38,323 nucleotides of DNA. Origin: Commensalibacter sp963921845 (GTDB lineage: Bacteria; Pseudomonadota; Alphaproteobacteria; Acetobacterales; Acetobacteraceae). A program made the translations under genes and the position numbers. The stretch lies in NCBI RefSeq assembly GCF_963921845.1, contig NZ_CAWUGZ010000111.1:1-38323 (forward strand), in the 5' to 3' direction. Below, piece after piece: positions 8,281 to 16,482 of the stretch. The stretch's first letter is position 1, and each line of letters starts with the position of its first letter. The notes under the pieces were generated by a model, which made no database searches, was not told the origin of the DNA, and saw only the letters and a list, made by a program, of their open reading frames with translations.

Positions 8281-8469
8281 CTATTTATCCTTTACCGTTT
8301 TTAAGCCGACCATTCTTTCAACGTTTTCTTTGTATTGACACATGCCTTCGATGCTTACCCGTTGGTAAAGCATACGCAATGACGAACCCAATTCACATAG
8401 CGGCTGCTTTGCCAAGGATTCGGCCAATAAATCCAGAATATTCAATAGCGTATACGAAGGAACGTGCAA
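8281..8469 (-). CDS. Possible small phage protein, uncertain
   Basis: A 62-codon frame whose translation is helical and protein-like (ILDLLAESLAKQPLCELGSS, then LRMLYQRVSIEGM). It starts at TTG 8469 with only a weak AGG upstream. A plus-strand frame over the same DNA (8277-8570) has a better ribosome binding site (AGGGG) but its translation is proline-rich and unlike a folded protein. I prefer the minus frame, weakly. It may also be the decayed end of a longer gene. No family recognised. Confidence 0.3.
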   Translation of the reverse strand: MHVPSYTLLNILDLLAESLAKQPLCELGSSLRMLYQRVSIEGMCQYKENVERMVGLKTVKDK

Positions 8470-8847
8470 ACCTAAATGTATTTTTTCAGTCTTTTAAAAG
8501 AAAAAAATTTATTTTTCAATTAAAACGAATAGGAAATTTAATCGGTGTTGTCACTCCTTTATTCAAATGAATGCTTTGAATATGTTTAAATTTTTAATAA
8601 ATAAGACAACTTTACTTCATTACTATACTAAATTTTAGTTTAAGGGAGCCCACCAAAAATTATTTTAGCAATTTTGCTGTAACCCTATTGATGACAATGC
8701 GCAATCCAAAGGTTAGGGGGTTCTCATTATGAAAAAAAATTATCTTTCAAAAAATCATAACTGCTATTTTGTAGCGATTATACATTTCAAGGATCGGTGT
8801 TTGGCAACTTCGATTCTCAGAGTGACTCTTTTACGGAAGTTATATTC

Positions 8848-9153
8848 ATGAATACAGTGCCAGAGGAAAAACTAATTGTAAAGTTGTATCCCGACGATTG
8901 GTTTTATAACAAGCAAATTTTTATATCATCTTATGCTAGAGAAGTTCTTTTAAGTTTAAATTGTTTTTTATATTTAATGAAAATTAGACCGTGGGATCAT
9001 TTTTTTTATGAAATCTCGCTATCCTCTCTTATCGAAGTGGCGGGATTGGATAAACAGACCGTGTTGGAAGCCATTAATGAGCTTATTTACCATCACGTCC
9101 TTGCTCGGCAATCGGAAAATGTCGTGTGCTTTTATAAAAAAGGGCAACGATAA
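8848..9153 (+). CDS. Winged-helix protein at the head of the phage replication operon
   Basis: A 101-residue protein whose C-terminal half reads as a winged helix: SLSSLIEVAGLDKQTVLEAI (helix-turn-helix), then LIYHHVLARQ and a terminal beta strand. I chose ATG 8848, which has GGAAG about nine bases upstream; an upstream frame from 8797 lacks one. Its stop overlaps the ATG of the next gene (TAATG at 9151-9155), so the two are translationally coupled. Position and fold suggest a DNA-binding partner of the replication organiser that follows, similar to split lambda-O-like proteins. The exact role is inferred. Confidence 0.6.
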   Translation: MNTVPEEKLIVKLYPDDWFYNKQIFISSYAREVLLSLNCFLYLMKIRPWDHFFYEISLSSLIEVAGLDKQTVLEAINELIYHHVLARQSENVVCFYKKGQR

Positions 9154-9974
9154 TGAGCCGCATTCGTAGCATTCATCCAGGGTTTTGGAGCAATTACAAA
9201 ACCATTCAAACGTCTGCGTATGGACGCCTATTGTTTTTAGGTTTGGGAAATCTGGCGGACGATTCTGGAATTTTTGAATGGCATCCCAAAGCGTTAAAAT
9301 TGCAAATTTTACCGAACGATCGTGTCAACATTACCTTGTTGTTGCGCGAGCTGTTGGATAAAAAATGGATTGAAACGTATTATGTGGAAGGGGTTCAATA
9401 CGGAAAAATACTTAATTTCCGTCGCTGGCAATCGCCCAAATCCCCCGTTTATAAATATCCAGACGAACGAGGGTATTTTCCCCCTGAAGGGTTTGCGACC
9501 AAGCTAAAACCTCACAAGGCCCCTTCTAATGCGCCGCAAGCCCCTTCTTGCTCTGAAAAGACCTCTACTATGAATGGGTTAGCCAAAAACCTTCCCCTAG
9601 GAGAGGAAAGGAGTGGAATAGGATGTACAGACTCTTCCCCTGCAGCCCCCAAAATTTATTTACCTAAACACTGGATGCCCAGCGAATCCGATCGTTTGTA
9701 CGCGCTTACGTTGGGGTTGACGTTTCCAGAGCTGTTCGAGGATTTTTGCCAGCATTGGCGACAAAAAGAACAGGAACAAGATCCTAAAGGTCAAAAAAGT
9801 GATTGGTCTTTAACGTGGAAACGGTGGTGTCGTCGCTCTAAAACTTGGCAGCAACATACGCAACCCCCACCTCTGCGAGGCAAACGGGACGTTATCCCTG
9901 CAAAAAGCAAAACCAGTAACCTTTCATGGATGGTGGATCAATTTACATTAGGGAAGGAACAAAATAATGGATAA
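9153..9974 (+). CDS. Phage replisome-organiser-like protein
   Basis: A 273-residue replication-type protein. The N-terminal about 110 residues match the common phage pattern MxRIRSIHPGFW, then SAYGRLLFLGLGNLADDSG, then a helical segment and VEGVQYGKILNFRRWQ, which is the winged-helix origin-binding domain of many replisome organisers. A linker rich in Pro, Ser and Ala (about 118-165) is followed by a C-terminal domain with LPKHWMPSESDRLYALTLGL and DWSLTWKRWCRRSKTW, typical of the helicase-loader or primase-contact region of these proteins. The predicted role is to bind the phage origin and recruit the host helicase. It overlaps both neighbours by a few bases (TAATG upstream; 8 bp downstream), so it is in a compact operon. 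Confidence 0.7.
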   Translation: MSRIRSIHPGFWSNYKTIQTSAYGRLLFLGLGNLADDSGIFEWHPKALKLQILPNDRVNITLLLRELLDKKWIETYYVEGVQYGKILNFRRWQSPKSPVYKYPDERGYFPPEGFATKLKPHKAPSNAPQAPSCSEKTSTMNGLAKNLPLGEERSGIGCTDSSPAAPKIYLPKHWMPSESDRLYALTLGLTFPELFEDFCQHWRQKEQEQDPKGQKSDWSLTWKRWCRRSKTWQQHTQPPPLRGKRDVIPAKSKTSNLSWMVDQFTLGKEQNNG

Positions 9975-10755
9975 CAATTGTCAACCCTATCCTACCCCCT
10001 CGGTTATCCCTTCTGTTGAGCTGTGTCGCCGGTATCGTTGCGAGGGGATGAGTGATCTTATCGTGTATCACCCCCCCACACCCTTGAATACCCCCCAGCA
10101 GATTCAACAAGCACACCAGCGTTTAAGTTATTTATTAGAGAATATGAAACGTTTGGTCACGCTGCGACAGATTGAACAGACCTTTAGCTTGGTCAACGCG
10201 TTGGTTGCAAATCCTTTGGGAAAAGAGGAATTCGAATTTAAAGTCAACGTTATTTTCGCTGTGTTTGCCGATAAACCCGCCTGTCTTTTTCATGCGGACA
10301 CGTCAAAAAAACTGGCAACGTGCAGTCGATTTTTCCCATCGGGTATGGAAATAAAACACATTATAGAGCAACAAGAGCAAGCCTATCGCCAAGAGATTGA
10401 GACCCTTAGGCAACAGATTAAGCACGCTTCGGCTGCGGCAAAATATACATCGTCCGTTGATCATACGTCCGCACAGGACACCCACAACGAACGAATATTT
10501 CAACGCAATCTTAAACGGTTAAAGCAAGCGTTTGCCCCGGTTGATGCGTTAAGTAGCAACATTCAAAAACAGCTTGACGTTTATATTTCAAAACAAGGAT
10601 TTCCATCCAATATTCCCAAATTTATTGAGTATTTACATCATTTGTCTGCTCACCTACACGATCGTCAATTGATCGATACGATTGAGGAAAAAATACATGC
10701 CTTGCAACAAGTAGAACACCAACTCAAGCAACTGTCCGCTCTTGGCGTTTTATAG
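9967..10755 (+). CDS. Phage early protein of unknown function with central coiled coil
   Basis: A 262-residue protein with no family I can name. It starts at ATG 9967 with AAGGAAC seven bases upstream and overlaps the previous gene by 8 bp. The N-terminal quarter is rich in Pro and Cys; residues about 50-75 and 120-150 are helical (RQEIETLRQQIKHA suggests a coiled coil); the C-terminal about 60 residues are also helical (LIDTIEEKIHALQQVEHQLK). In position it corresponds to helicase-loader or replication-accessory genes that follow replisome organisers, and the helical character fits, but no motif such as a Walker box is present. Confidence 0.6.
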   Translation: MDNNCQPYPTPSVIPSVELCRRYRCEGMSDLIVYHPPTPLNTPQQIQQAHQRLSYLLENMKRLVTLRQIEQTFSLVNALVANPLGKEEFEFKVNVIFAVFADKPACLFHADTSKKLATCSRFFPSGMEIKHIIEQQEQAYRQEIETLRQQIKHASAAAKYTSSVDHTSAQDTHNERIFQRNLKRLKQAFAPVDALSSNIQKQLDVYISKQGFPSNIPKFIEYLHHLSAHLHDRQLIDTIEEKIHALQQVEHQLKQLSALGVL

Positions 10756-10796
10756 AGCAGAATGCCCTTAAATTTTCATTATGGATGGCTTTTATT

Positions 10797-11345
10797 ATGG
10801 CTAGAAAGAACAAAAGAAAATCATTTCTTCCTGCGTTGGTCATACAAGCAGGCCTGCAAACACGGTGGAGACGGGGCGAATTAGCGGTGGTAGAAATGAA
10901 GGATGAGGACGCGCCGCAGAAAAAAGTCACCCGCTTAAAACGACAATCTTCGATTGATCAAATGGTTCATAGAGGCGTCATCAGTAGCGTCCAACACGAT
11001 TACGCGGAACGTTATGCCATTTTATGCGAAAAAGCATGTGGGCGGACCCAAGATCGGTATGCAACAATGCAATGGATACGTTCCGCTCATCCACAATGGG
11101 AACCCAGCCCGGTCCAGCAAGAGGCGTATAAAAAATTATTTTTAATTTGGTCAGCCATTGGCAATTACCATTGTCGATTTTTAGATCTGATCGTCTTGGA
11201 AAATTATAGTTCAAAGCAAATTGCAGAAAAATTTCATCTCAATTACCAATGCGTTATCGGTCAAGTCTTGTCCACGTTTATCTTATTACAGCAAGTTTTT
11301 GAGAGGTATTTTGACTGTCGCTCGCATAATCGTTTGCAAAGTTAA
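10797..11345 (+). CDS. Putative late-gene regulator (Q/ArpU-like position), sigma-region-4-like helix-turn-helix
   Basis: A 182-residue protein with a very basic N-terminus (MARKNKRKSF) and a C-terminal helix-turn-helix: LIVLENYSSKQIAEKFHLNY resembles the region-4 pattern of sigma factors and phage late regulators. It lies between the replication genes and terminase, where lambdoid phages place antiterminator Q and Gram-positive phages place ArpU, so control of late transcription is a reasonable inference. ATG 10797 has GGATGG at a suitable distance; ATG 10785 would add four residues. A structured element follows at 11413-11461, just before terS, which may be relevant if this is an antiterminator. 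Confidence 0.55.
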   Translation: MARKNKRKSFLPALVIQAGLQTRWRRGELAVVEMKDEDAPQKKVTRLKRQSSIDQMVHRGVISSVQHDYAERYAILCEKACGRTQDRYATMQWIRSAHPQWEPSPVQQEAYKKLFLIWSAIGNYHCRFLDLIVLENYSSKQIAEKFHLNYQCVIGQVLSTFILLQQVFERYFDCRSHNRLQS

Positions 11346-11412
11346 TAGGTTTATGGTATTTTATTACTAGAATGGATTTATTATATCAATATTAATGATC
11401 TTTTAAAACGAC

Positions 11413-11461
11413 AATGCTTTGCCTTTACCCGTAAGGGCAGGGTTGCAGAACCAAAGGCATT
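11413..11461 (+). ncRNA. Three-way-junction RNA structure between the regulator and terS
   Basis: Outer stem AATGC-TTTG (11413-11421) pairs with CAAA-G-GCATT (11452-11461) with one bulged G. Inside it, CCTTTAC (11422-11428) pairs with GTAAGG (11431-11436), and GGTT (11441-11444) pairs with AACC (11449-11452). The result is a compact cruciform ending 12 bases before the terS start codon. It could be a terminator, an antitermination site or a translational control element. It is too short for a tRNA. Confidence 0.45.
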
Positions 11462-11473
11462 ATTGGTGTGTCT

Positions 11474-11923
11474 ATGGGTCGCTCTGTCAAATATACTCAA
11501 TCTCTTGTCGATCAATTTTGTGAAGGTCTTTCCCAAGGAAAGACCTTACGTTCGTTGTGTGCCGGTGATTCGATGCCCAGCCACACCCAAGTACGCAGGT
11601 GGTTGCAACAGAAAGCGGATTTTCAACGTCGGTATCGCCAAGCCATTGAAGAGTCAGCGGAAAATTTCGAAGCTAAAATTTTAGAAGAAGTGGAAGCCTT
11701 GACGGCTGACAATGCTCGCGTGGCTCAGATCAAAATTAACACATGGTTCAAGATTATGGGCCAGCGTAATCCAAATCGGTACGGGGAGAACAAAAAAAGT
11801 GAGCCCCCTTTTACTCCAATAAAAACCGTGCAAGAGATGACGGATGAAGAACTACAACATTGTCTTAATGATACGCTAACGCAAGCGAGAAATCGGGAAC
11901 AAGAGGGGTCAGGTTTTGAATAG
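11474..11923 (+). CDS. Terminase small subunit
   Basis: The DNA-recognition subunit of the packaging motor. The N-terminus carries a helix-turn-helix (YTQSLVDQFCEGLSQGKTL, then SMPSHTQVRRWL) like other alphaproteobacterial phage small terminases; a central long helix (residues about 55-95, including FEAKILEEVEALTADNARVA) would form the oligomer core, and QRNPNRYGENK is a familiar tail element. Length (149 residues) is typical. I chose ATG 11474 over the GTG two codons earlier. Its partner is the large subunit at 13584; the two are separated by 1.66 kb of repeats, which is unusual. The last 50 bases of the gene are the first copy of a tandem repeat that continues downstream. Confidence 0.85.
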   Translation: MGRSVKYTQSLVDQFCEGLSQGKTLRSLCAGDSMPSHTQVRRWLQQKADFQRRYRQAIEESAENFEAKILEEVEALTADNARVAQIKINTWFKIMGQRNPNRYGENKKSEPPFTPIKTVQEMTDEELQHCLNDTLTQARNREQEGSGFE

Positions 11924-12258
11924 TAAGGCGGGTTAAATAGCTTTGCCTGACATAACCATTCATCAAAAAAGATTGAGCGTTGAATAGGAATAAAGCCACA
12001 TTACCGTCTCAACGATATGCTAACGCAAGCGAGAAATTGGGAACAAGAGGTGGCGTGCTTTAATTAGTAAAGCGGGTTAAATAGGCTTTGCCTAATATAA
12101 CTATTCATTAAAATATATTGAGCGTTGAATAGGAATAAAGCCACATTATCGTCTCAACGATACGCTAACGCAAGCGGGAAATCGAGGACAGAGGGGGCGT
12201 GCTCTAAATAGTAAAGCAGGTTATATAGGCTTTGCCTTACGCAACCCTTAGCAAGAAA
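11871..12258. repeat. Tandem repeat (144/145 bp, about 2.7 copies) built from the terS 3' end
   Basis: The unit begins with ATACGCTAACGCAAGCG, which is codons near the end of terS (11871). It recurs at 12015 (one change) and 12160. Copies also share GGGTTAAATAG...TTTGCCT and GAGCGTTGAATAGGAATAAA. Copy one spans the terS stop codon, so the array is a duplication of the gene's 3' end plus its downstream flank. The later copies are diverged, so it is not recent. Confidence 0.85.
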
Positions 12259-12477
12259 CCTTGATAATTAAATCCGCCTGATACGTCGCATTCAATTGAA
12301 TTCCTACAATGGAATAGAAGAGTAAACTCAGTATGGTTAGGGTTTGTGTTAGACCTGTGCCGTATCCTGAGTTAAAAGGGATAAATAGGGTTAAAAAATT
12401 CAAAATACCGTGTAACGTAATTTTTCTATTGGAATTTTGTTATTTTTAACATAATAATTAAACGCATTCGCGTCTAG

Positions 12478-12540
12478 GCATCATAGCGAGGCAATGGTCA
12501 TAACAGCATGAACACCTGGCCCATTGCCTCACTATGATGC
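12478..12540. repeat. Long hairpin with 20-base arms
   Basis: The left arm at 12478-12497 (GCATCATAGC...) and the right arm at 12521-12540 (...ACTATGATGC) are complementary at 19 of 20 positions; the mismatch would be a G-U pair in RNA. The loop is 23 bases. No T-run follows, so it does not look like a normal terminator. It may be a small structured RNA, a recombination or protein-binding site, or the remnant of a small inverted-repeat element. It lies alone between two repeat arrays. Confidence 0.7.
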
Positions 12541-12704
12541 ACATATGTTGTATTAAAAACGAAAATTTTTTACAAGCCTTTAAATTCTAGGAAACGATAA
12601 AACCGTCTGTTTTTGTTTCATTTAATTGTGAACGAAGGGGATGGGGTGCGATGATGGCTTTGTAGTCGAAATTTTTTGAACAAAACGTATCTTTGTTCGA
12701 TTTG

Positions 12705-13378
12705 TGTGCTGGCTTTCCCTACCATACAAAGTGCGCGGGGATGCAATAGGGTGCCATCGGCTGAGGATCTGCTCTGACAATCCTTTTGTTTTGGAAACGG
12801 TGCCTTGTATTGATTTCAGTAAATCTTTCTTGTTCGGTTTTCGCTCTGTCTTTCCCTATCATACAAAGTGCGCGGGAATGTGCAATAAGGTGCCATCGGC
12901 TGAGGATCTGCTCTGACAACCTTTTCTTTTGGAAACGATGCTTGGCATTGATTTCAGTAAATCTTTCTTGTTCGGTTTTCACGCTGTCTTTCCCTAACAT
13001 ACAAAGCGCGTGGAAATACAATAGTTACCATCGGCTGAGGATCTGCTCTGACAATCCTTTTCTTTTGGAAACGGTGTCTGGCATTGATTTCAGTAAATCT
13101 TTCTTGTTTGGTTTGCGCTCTGTCTTTCCCTAACATACAAAGCGCGTGGAAATACAATGGTTACCATTGGTTGAGTATCCGCCCTAACAATCCTTTACTT
13201 TTGGAAATGGTGCCTGGTATTGATCTTAATAAATCTTTCTTGTTTGGTTTGCGCTCTGTTTTTCCCTACCATACAAAGCGCGTGAGAATACAATAGTTAC
13301 CATTGGTTGAGTATCCGCCCTAACAATCCTTTCCTTTTGGAAACGGTGCCTGGTATTGATCTTAATAAATCTTTTGCA
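12705..13378. repeat. Tandem array of about 137-bp units, five copies
   Basis: CATACAAAG(T/C)GCG recurs at 12723, 12860, 12998, 13134 and 13270, spaced 136-138 bases. Other shared blocks are ATCTGCTCTGACAA or its variant ATCCGCCCTAACAA, CTTTTGGAAA and AATCTTTCTTGTT. Copies one to three and copies four to five form two subgroups. Both strands show short open frames through the array, but these simply repeat the unit and none has a convincing start. The array occupies the gap between terS and terL. Confidence 0.9.
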
Positions 13379-13583
13379 CGTGGTAGAGATTACCCTTTGT
13401 AAACCACACAATAACGCCTCTGTGTTTTTCTTCACGGTGGGGGTTTTGAAAAAAGCGATGTCTTTACGATAACTCAGACAACGCGCGTATTACGCCTTAT
13501 GGATTGTGCCAAACCATCTCGTTGTGCGTAGAATGGGATAACGCTCGTAAACGATAAACGTTGCAAAGTTCAGTTTCTTTACC

Positions 13584-15020
13584 ATGATCGTTAACGATAT
13601 CAAATGGCTGGCGGCTCAAGAGCTGCACCATCGACAACATGCCCGACAAAATATATTGGATTTTAGCACTTATACGTTGAAATCGTATCGTGCAGGGCGG
13701 CATCATCGGTTGTTATGTCAAAAATTACAAGAAATCGCGGCGGGGAATGTAAAACGCTTGATGGTGTTCATGCCGCCACGTCATGGGAAAAGCGAGCTAA
13801 CGTCGAGACGTTTTCCCAGCTGGTTTCTTGGGAAAAATCCCACGCAACAGGTCATTGTTGCCAGCTATTCTGGGAGGTTGGCCAGCAGTTTTGGCCGAGA
13901 CATTCGCCAGATTGTCGCTTCATCGTTGTTTAAAAATATATTTCCACAGGTAAGTCTGGCCAAAGACAGCAGTGCCCGGCATCTTTTTCACACCAATCAA
14001 GGAGGCGTGTGCTTGACCGCAGGTGTGGGGGGCAGTTTGACGGGGTATGGGGCACATCTTGCCATCATTGATGATCCCGTAAAAGATCGTCACCATGCCG
14101 AGAGCGAAACCCTACGCAATACAACGTGGGAATGGTATCAGTCCGTATTGCGGACCCGTCTTATGCCCGAAGGTGCCATTCTGTTGGTGCAAACCCGTTG
14201 GCACGTGGACGATTTGGCCGGTCGTTTGATTCAAGAAATGCAAAATGGCACGGGGGAGGTATGGGATATCGTTAACCTGCCTGCTCGGGCACAGGTTAAC
14301 GACCCGTTGCATCGTCAAGAACACGAACCGCTATGGCCAGAAACGTTTGACGACCAAGCTTTGCATCAGATTGAACGTTCCATTGGTCAACGCGAGTGGC
14401 AAGCCTTGTACCAAGGCGAGCCCATGCGCGCCATGGGATCGTTTTTTAAACTTGCTCAAATCCGAATTATGGATCACTGCGTTCCCGCACATCCTTGTGT
14501 TCGGCGCTGGGATTTTGCTGCATCAAAGCCCAACGGTCATAACGATCCCGATTGGACGGTGGGGGTCAAGATGCAACGCAACCGTGATGATTCCTATACC
14601 ATCATGGATGTCGTACGATTTCGCGGGTTACCGGACGAAGTCGAACACGCTATACAAGGGGTTGCCTCGCAAGATGGGGGGGGCGTTTCCATTGTTTTGC
14701 CGCAAGACCCTGGTCAAGCGGGAATTTATCAAGTTCGCTATTTAACCAAGCAGCTGTCGGGGTATCGGGTGCACTCGGTTCGAGAGACTGGTTCTAAAAC
14801 CAGGCGTGCCGATCCATTTGCCGCCCAAGTCAACAGCGGTAACGTCACGTTGTTGCGAGGTGCGTGGAACCAAAGCTTTTTGGAAGAATTGCAAGCGTTT
14901 CCCTATGGCCGCCACGACGACCAAATCGACGCAGCCTCAGGGGCGTTCGCACAGTTAACGGAAAAAAAACACCTGCCGAGAATGCCCGATTTATTTAATT
15001 TGGCGTTGGAGAGGCATTAA
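13584..15020 (+). CDS. Terminase large subunit
   Basis: The packaging ATPase and nuclease. Residues 63-71 (MPPRHGKSE) are the Walker A motif, ending in GKS as in many terminases, and LAIIDDP at 159-165 is the Walker B; LVQTRWHVDDLAGRL is the coupling segment. In the C-terminal RNase H-like nuclease domain, RRWDFAASKP supplies the first Asp and GRHDDQIDAASGAF the last acidic cluster. Length (478 residues) is normal, and the gene appears intact. The start at ATG 13584 lacks a good ribosome binding site, but no better in-frame start exists. Downstream one would expect the portal gene; instead an 8.5-kb toxin cargo is inserted and portal begins at 23626. Confidence 0.93.
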   Translation: MIVNDIKWLAAQELHHRQHARQNILDFSTYTLKSYRAGRHHRLLCQKLQEIAAGNVKRLMVFMPPRHGKSELTSRRFPSWFLGKNPTQQVIVASYSGRLASSFGRDIRQIVASSLFKNIFPQVSLAKDSSARHLFHTNQGGVCLTAGVGGSLTGYGAHLAIIDDPVKDRHHAESETLRNTTWEWYQSVLRTRLMPEGAILLVQTRWHVDDLAGRLIQEMQNGTGEVWDIVNLPARAQVNDPLHRQEHEPLWPETFDDQALHQIERSIGQREWQALYQGEPMRAMGSFFKLAQIRIMDHCVPAHPCVRRWDFAASKPNGHNDPDWTVGVKMQRNRDDSYTIMDVVRFRGLPDEVEHAIQGVASQDGGGVSIVLPQDPGQAGIYQVRYLTKQLSGYRVHSVRETGSKTRRADPFAAQVNSGNVTLLRGAWNQSFLEELQAFPYGRHDDQIDAASGAFAQLTEKKHLPRMPDLFNLALERH

Positions 15021-15420
15021 CCCGTAGGTTAAGCGAAACGTTAACGTTTGTGCGATAGGTTATGAACCGTGAGCGTGGGTTTTATTTTATTAGAGCTGAT
15101 AGGATGTTTAAAAATGAACATGAAATCTTCACATAAGTCGTTGCGGATTGTACGTTGACAATGGCATAAGACCATCCCAGACGGTTTGCTTGCACCGTAT
15201 TAAAAGGTTAGAACGTAAAGTCATAATCAGCTTTCGATAGGGTATACTGGTTTTGTTCCTGTTGTTTTTAAGATTAAGTCGGGCTGTGTAAATAAAATAA
15301 TATGAGAAAAATTAGCTCATGCGTCATTGGTTCATAGACAGCAAAAGGGGGTTAACCCCTTTTTATTACAGTTGAAATTGATGTAACGGTCACCGATTGT
15401 TAACGCCGTGAGGTTTTTTT
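15021..15420. other. Intergenic leader of the toxin cargo
   Basis: No gene seen. It contains two hairpins: ATGAG...CTCAT at 15302-15320 and the stronger palindrome at 15343-15364. The region separates terL from the first toxin gene and presumably holds the cargo's own promoter, which I could not define convincingly. Confidence 0.5.
15343..15364 (+). terminator. Terminator-like palindrome between terL and the toxin genes
   Basis: AAAAGGGG followed by GTTAA and CCCCTTTTT makes an 8-base stem flanked by A and T runs, able to act in both directions. It would insulate the cargo genes from late phage transcription, as is usual for phage moron genes. Confidence 0.55.
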
Positions 15421-16161
15421 ATGGTTAAAATTTTTTTATCCTTTTTATTGCTTTTTTCTTTTATGGTAAACGTTGCGTTTGCCATTGAACCCTATGACAC
15501 GGTTTATCGAGCCGATGATCGGGGTCCTGATGTTGTGTTTCGAACGGGCTTTTTGCCGCATGGAACCAACATAAATGTTGAATCGCATCTTACCGGCTGG
15601 TCAAGCGGTGCTTATGTTTTGAGTTCTAACCGAAATTCAAATTTCATTTCTACCACAATAGACTATGACACTGCCGTAAGTTTTGCAGGAGAGCATGTTA
15701 GATCTGGAGAGTATTATTATGTGTATGATATTCGACCTACTGAGAATTTTTATTCTGCAGAAGAAACGATGAACTATATAGCAAATTACCAACAGGTAAG
15801 TTTGTCAAATGAACTCCGGTATTTGCTCATTGGGGAAGGGGAATATTTTTCATACGGAGAAATTCCAAATACATTAATTCGAAGTGTGGATGTTTACTAT
15901 CGAAACCCAATTACCCATCAAGTAACCGAGCAAGGATCCTATAGCAATGCCAATTATAGGGAGGACGATACGCACACAAATACAGGTGCGTTTACGATTT
16001 CTGCTCATTTTCCGATTCAAAACCGTCCTGTTTTAAATGCGATGTCGAGCACTCATAGTGCTGCTTTTGAACCAGACGATGCAAATGGGTCATGGTGCCC
16101 ATCCGTGACGATTGCAGTCACCACAGCAAACTCATCTGTTTTGTCAGGCAATTTACAATAA
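15421..16161 (+). CDS. Pertussis-toxin S1-like ADP-ribosyltransferase, copy 1 (A subunit)
   Basis: A secreted NAD-dependent ADP-ribosyltransferase of the pertussis toxin S1 family. Residues 1-21 are a Sec signal peptide ending AFA. The mature protein begins IEPYDTVYR, placing the catalytic Arg at mature position 9, as in PtxS1. Then follow DDRGPDVVF, NINVESHLTG (His at mature 35, also as in PtxS1), FISTT (the STS/STT motif, residues 75-79), an ENFYSAEETMNYI helix and GEGEYFSYGEIP, whose Glu139 and Glu141 form the ExE catalytic pair. After the catalytic domain, a THTNTGAF segment and a roughly 60-residue tail would engage a B subunit. Only one Cys is present (GSWCPS), so the classical A-subunit disulfide is missing. 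GAGG lies seven bases before ATG. The target is unknown; G-protein alpha subunits are the precedent. Confidence 0.88.
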   Translation: MVKIFLSFLLLFSFMVNVAFAIEPYDTVYRADDRGPDVVFRTGFLPHGTNINVESHLTGWSSGAYVLSSNRNSNFISTTIDYDTAVSFAGEHVRSGEYYYVYDIRPTENFYSAEETMNYIANYQQVSLSNELRYLLIGEGEYFSYGEIPNTLIRSVDVYYRNPITHQVTEQGSYSNANYREDDTHTNTGAFTISAHFPIQNRPVLNAMSSTHSAAFEPDDANGSWCPSVTIAVTTANSSVLSGNLQ

Positions 16162-16482
16162 ATGTCCAAGTTGTTTAGTTGTATTGGCTGTGTTTAATGC
16201 CAATGGAGGATTTTTTAAATACTCTGAGTTTTTAGTATTATAAAAACGCCCTCATGGTACGGAGGGAGGAAATGGCTCGTGGTCCTTTATTTGAACTGAA
16301 CGACGGTACGATGGGGGCAGAATGTCTAGTAAAAGGCAAATTTTAAGAATAAAGCTCAGCCATATCACGTCAATTGACGAATACGATACGTATGTGGCTC
16401 TAAACGGGTTCAGCGAACCCACTTTTTGTAAGAGATTCTCATTCAAAATTTTCAGATTACTCTCATTATATGGAGCTCTATC
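16162..16482. other. Intergenic region between toxin A copies 1 and 2
   Basis: No gene. Its middle part (about 16249-16345) is similar to the sequence following copy 2 (about 17311-17405), sharing TCCTTTATTTGAACTGAACG and following bases. This shows that copies 1 and 2 arose by duplication of a unit that included downstream sequence. Confidence 0.6.
16283..16325. repeat. Direct repeat downstream of toxin A copy 1 (pair member 1)
   Basis: TCCTTTATTTGAACTGAACG, then ACnnTACGATGGGG and a GAATGT-like end. The partner is at 17342-17384, downstream of toxin A copy 2. The spacing of about 1060 bp equals one gene-plus-flank unit. Confidence 0.8.

Noticed and set aside
8277..8570. Plus-strand 97-residue gene
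   Set aside because: It has a fair ribosome binding site, but the translation is proline-rich and unlike a folded protein; the opposite-strand frame is more protein-like. Left uncalled.
12705..13378. CRISPR array
   Set aside because: The conserved unit is the whole 137 bp with no short repeats separated by unique spacers, and no cas gene is present.
14245..14745. 166-residue plus-strand frame inside terL
   Set aside because: It is an out-of-frame shadow of the well-supported terminase large subunit.
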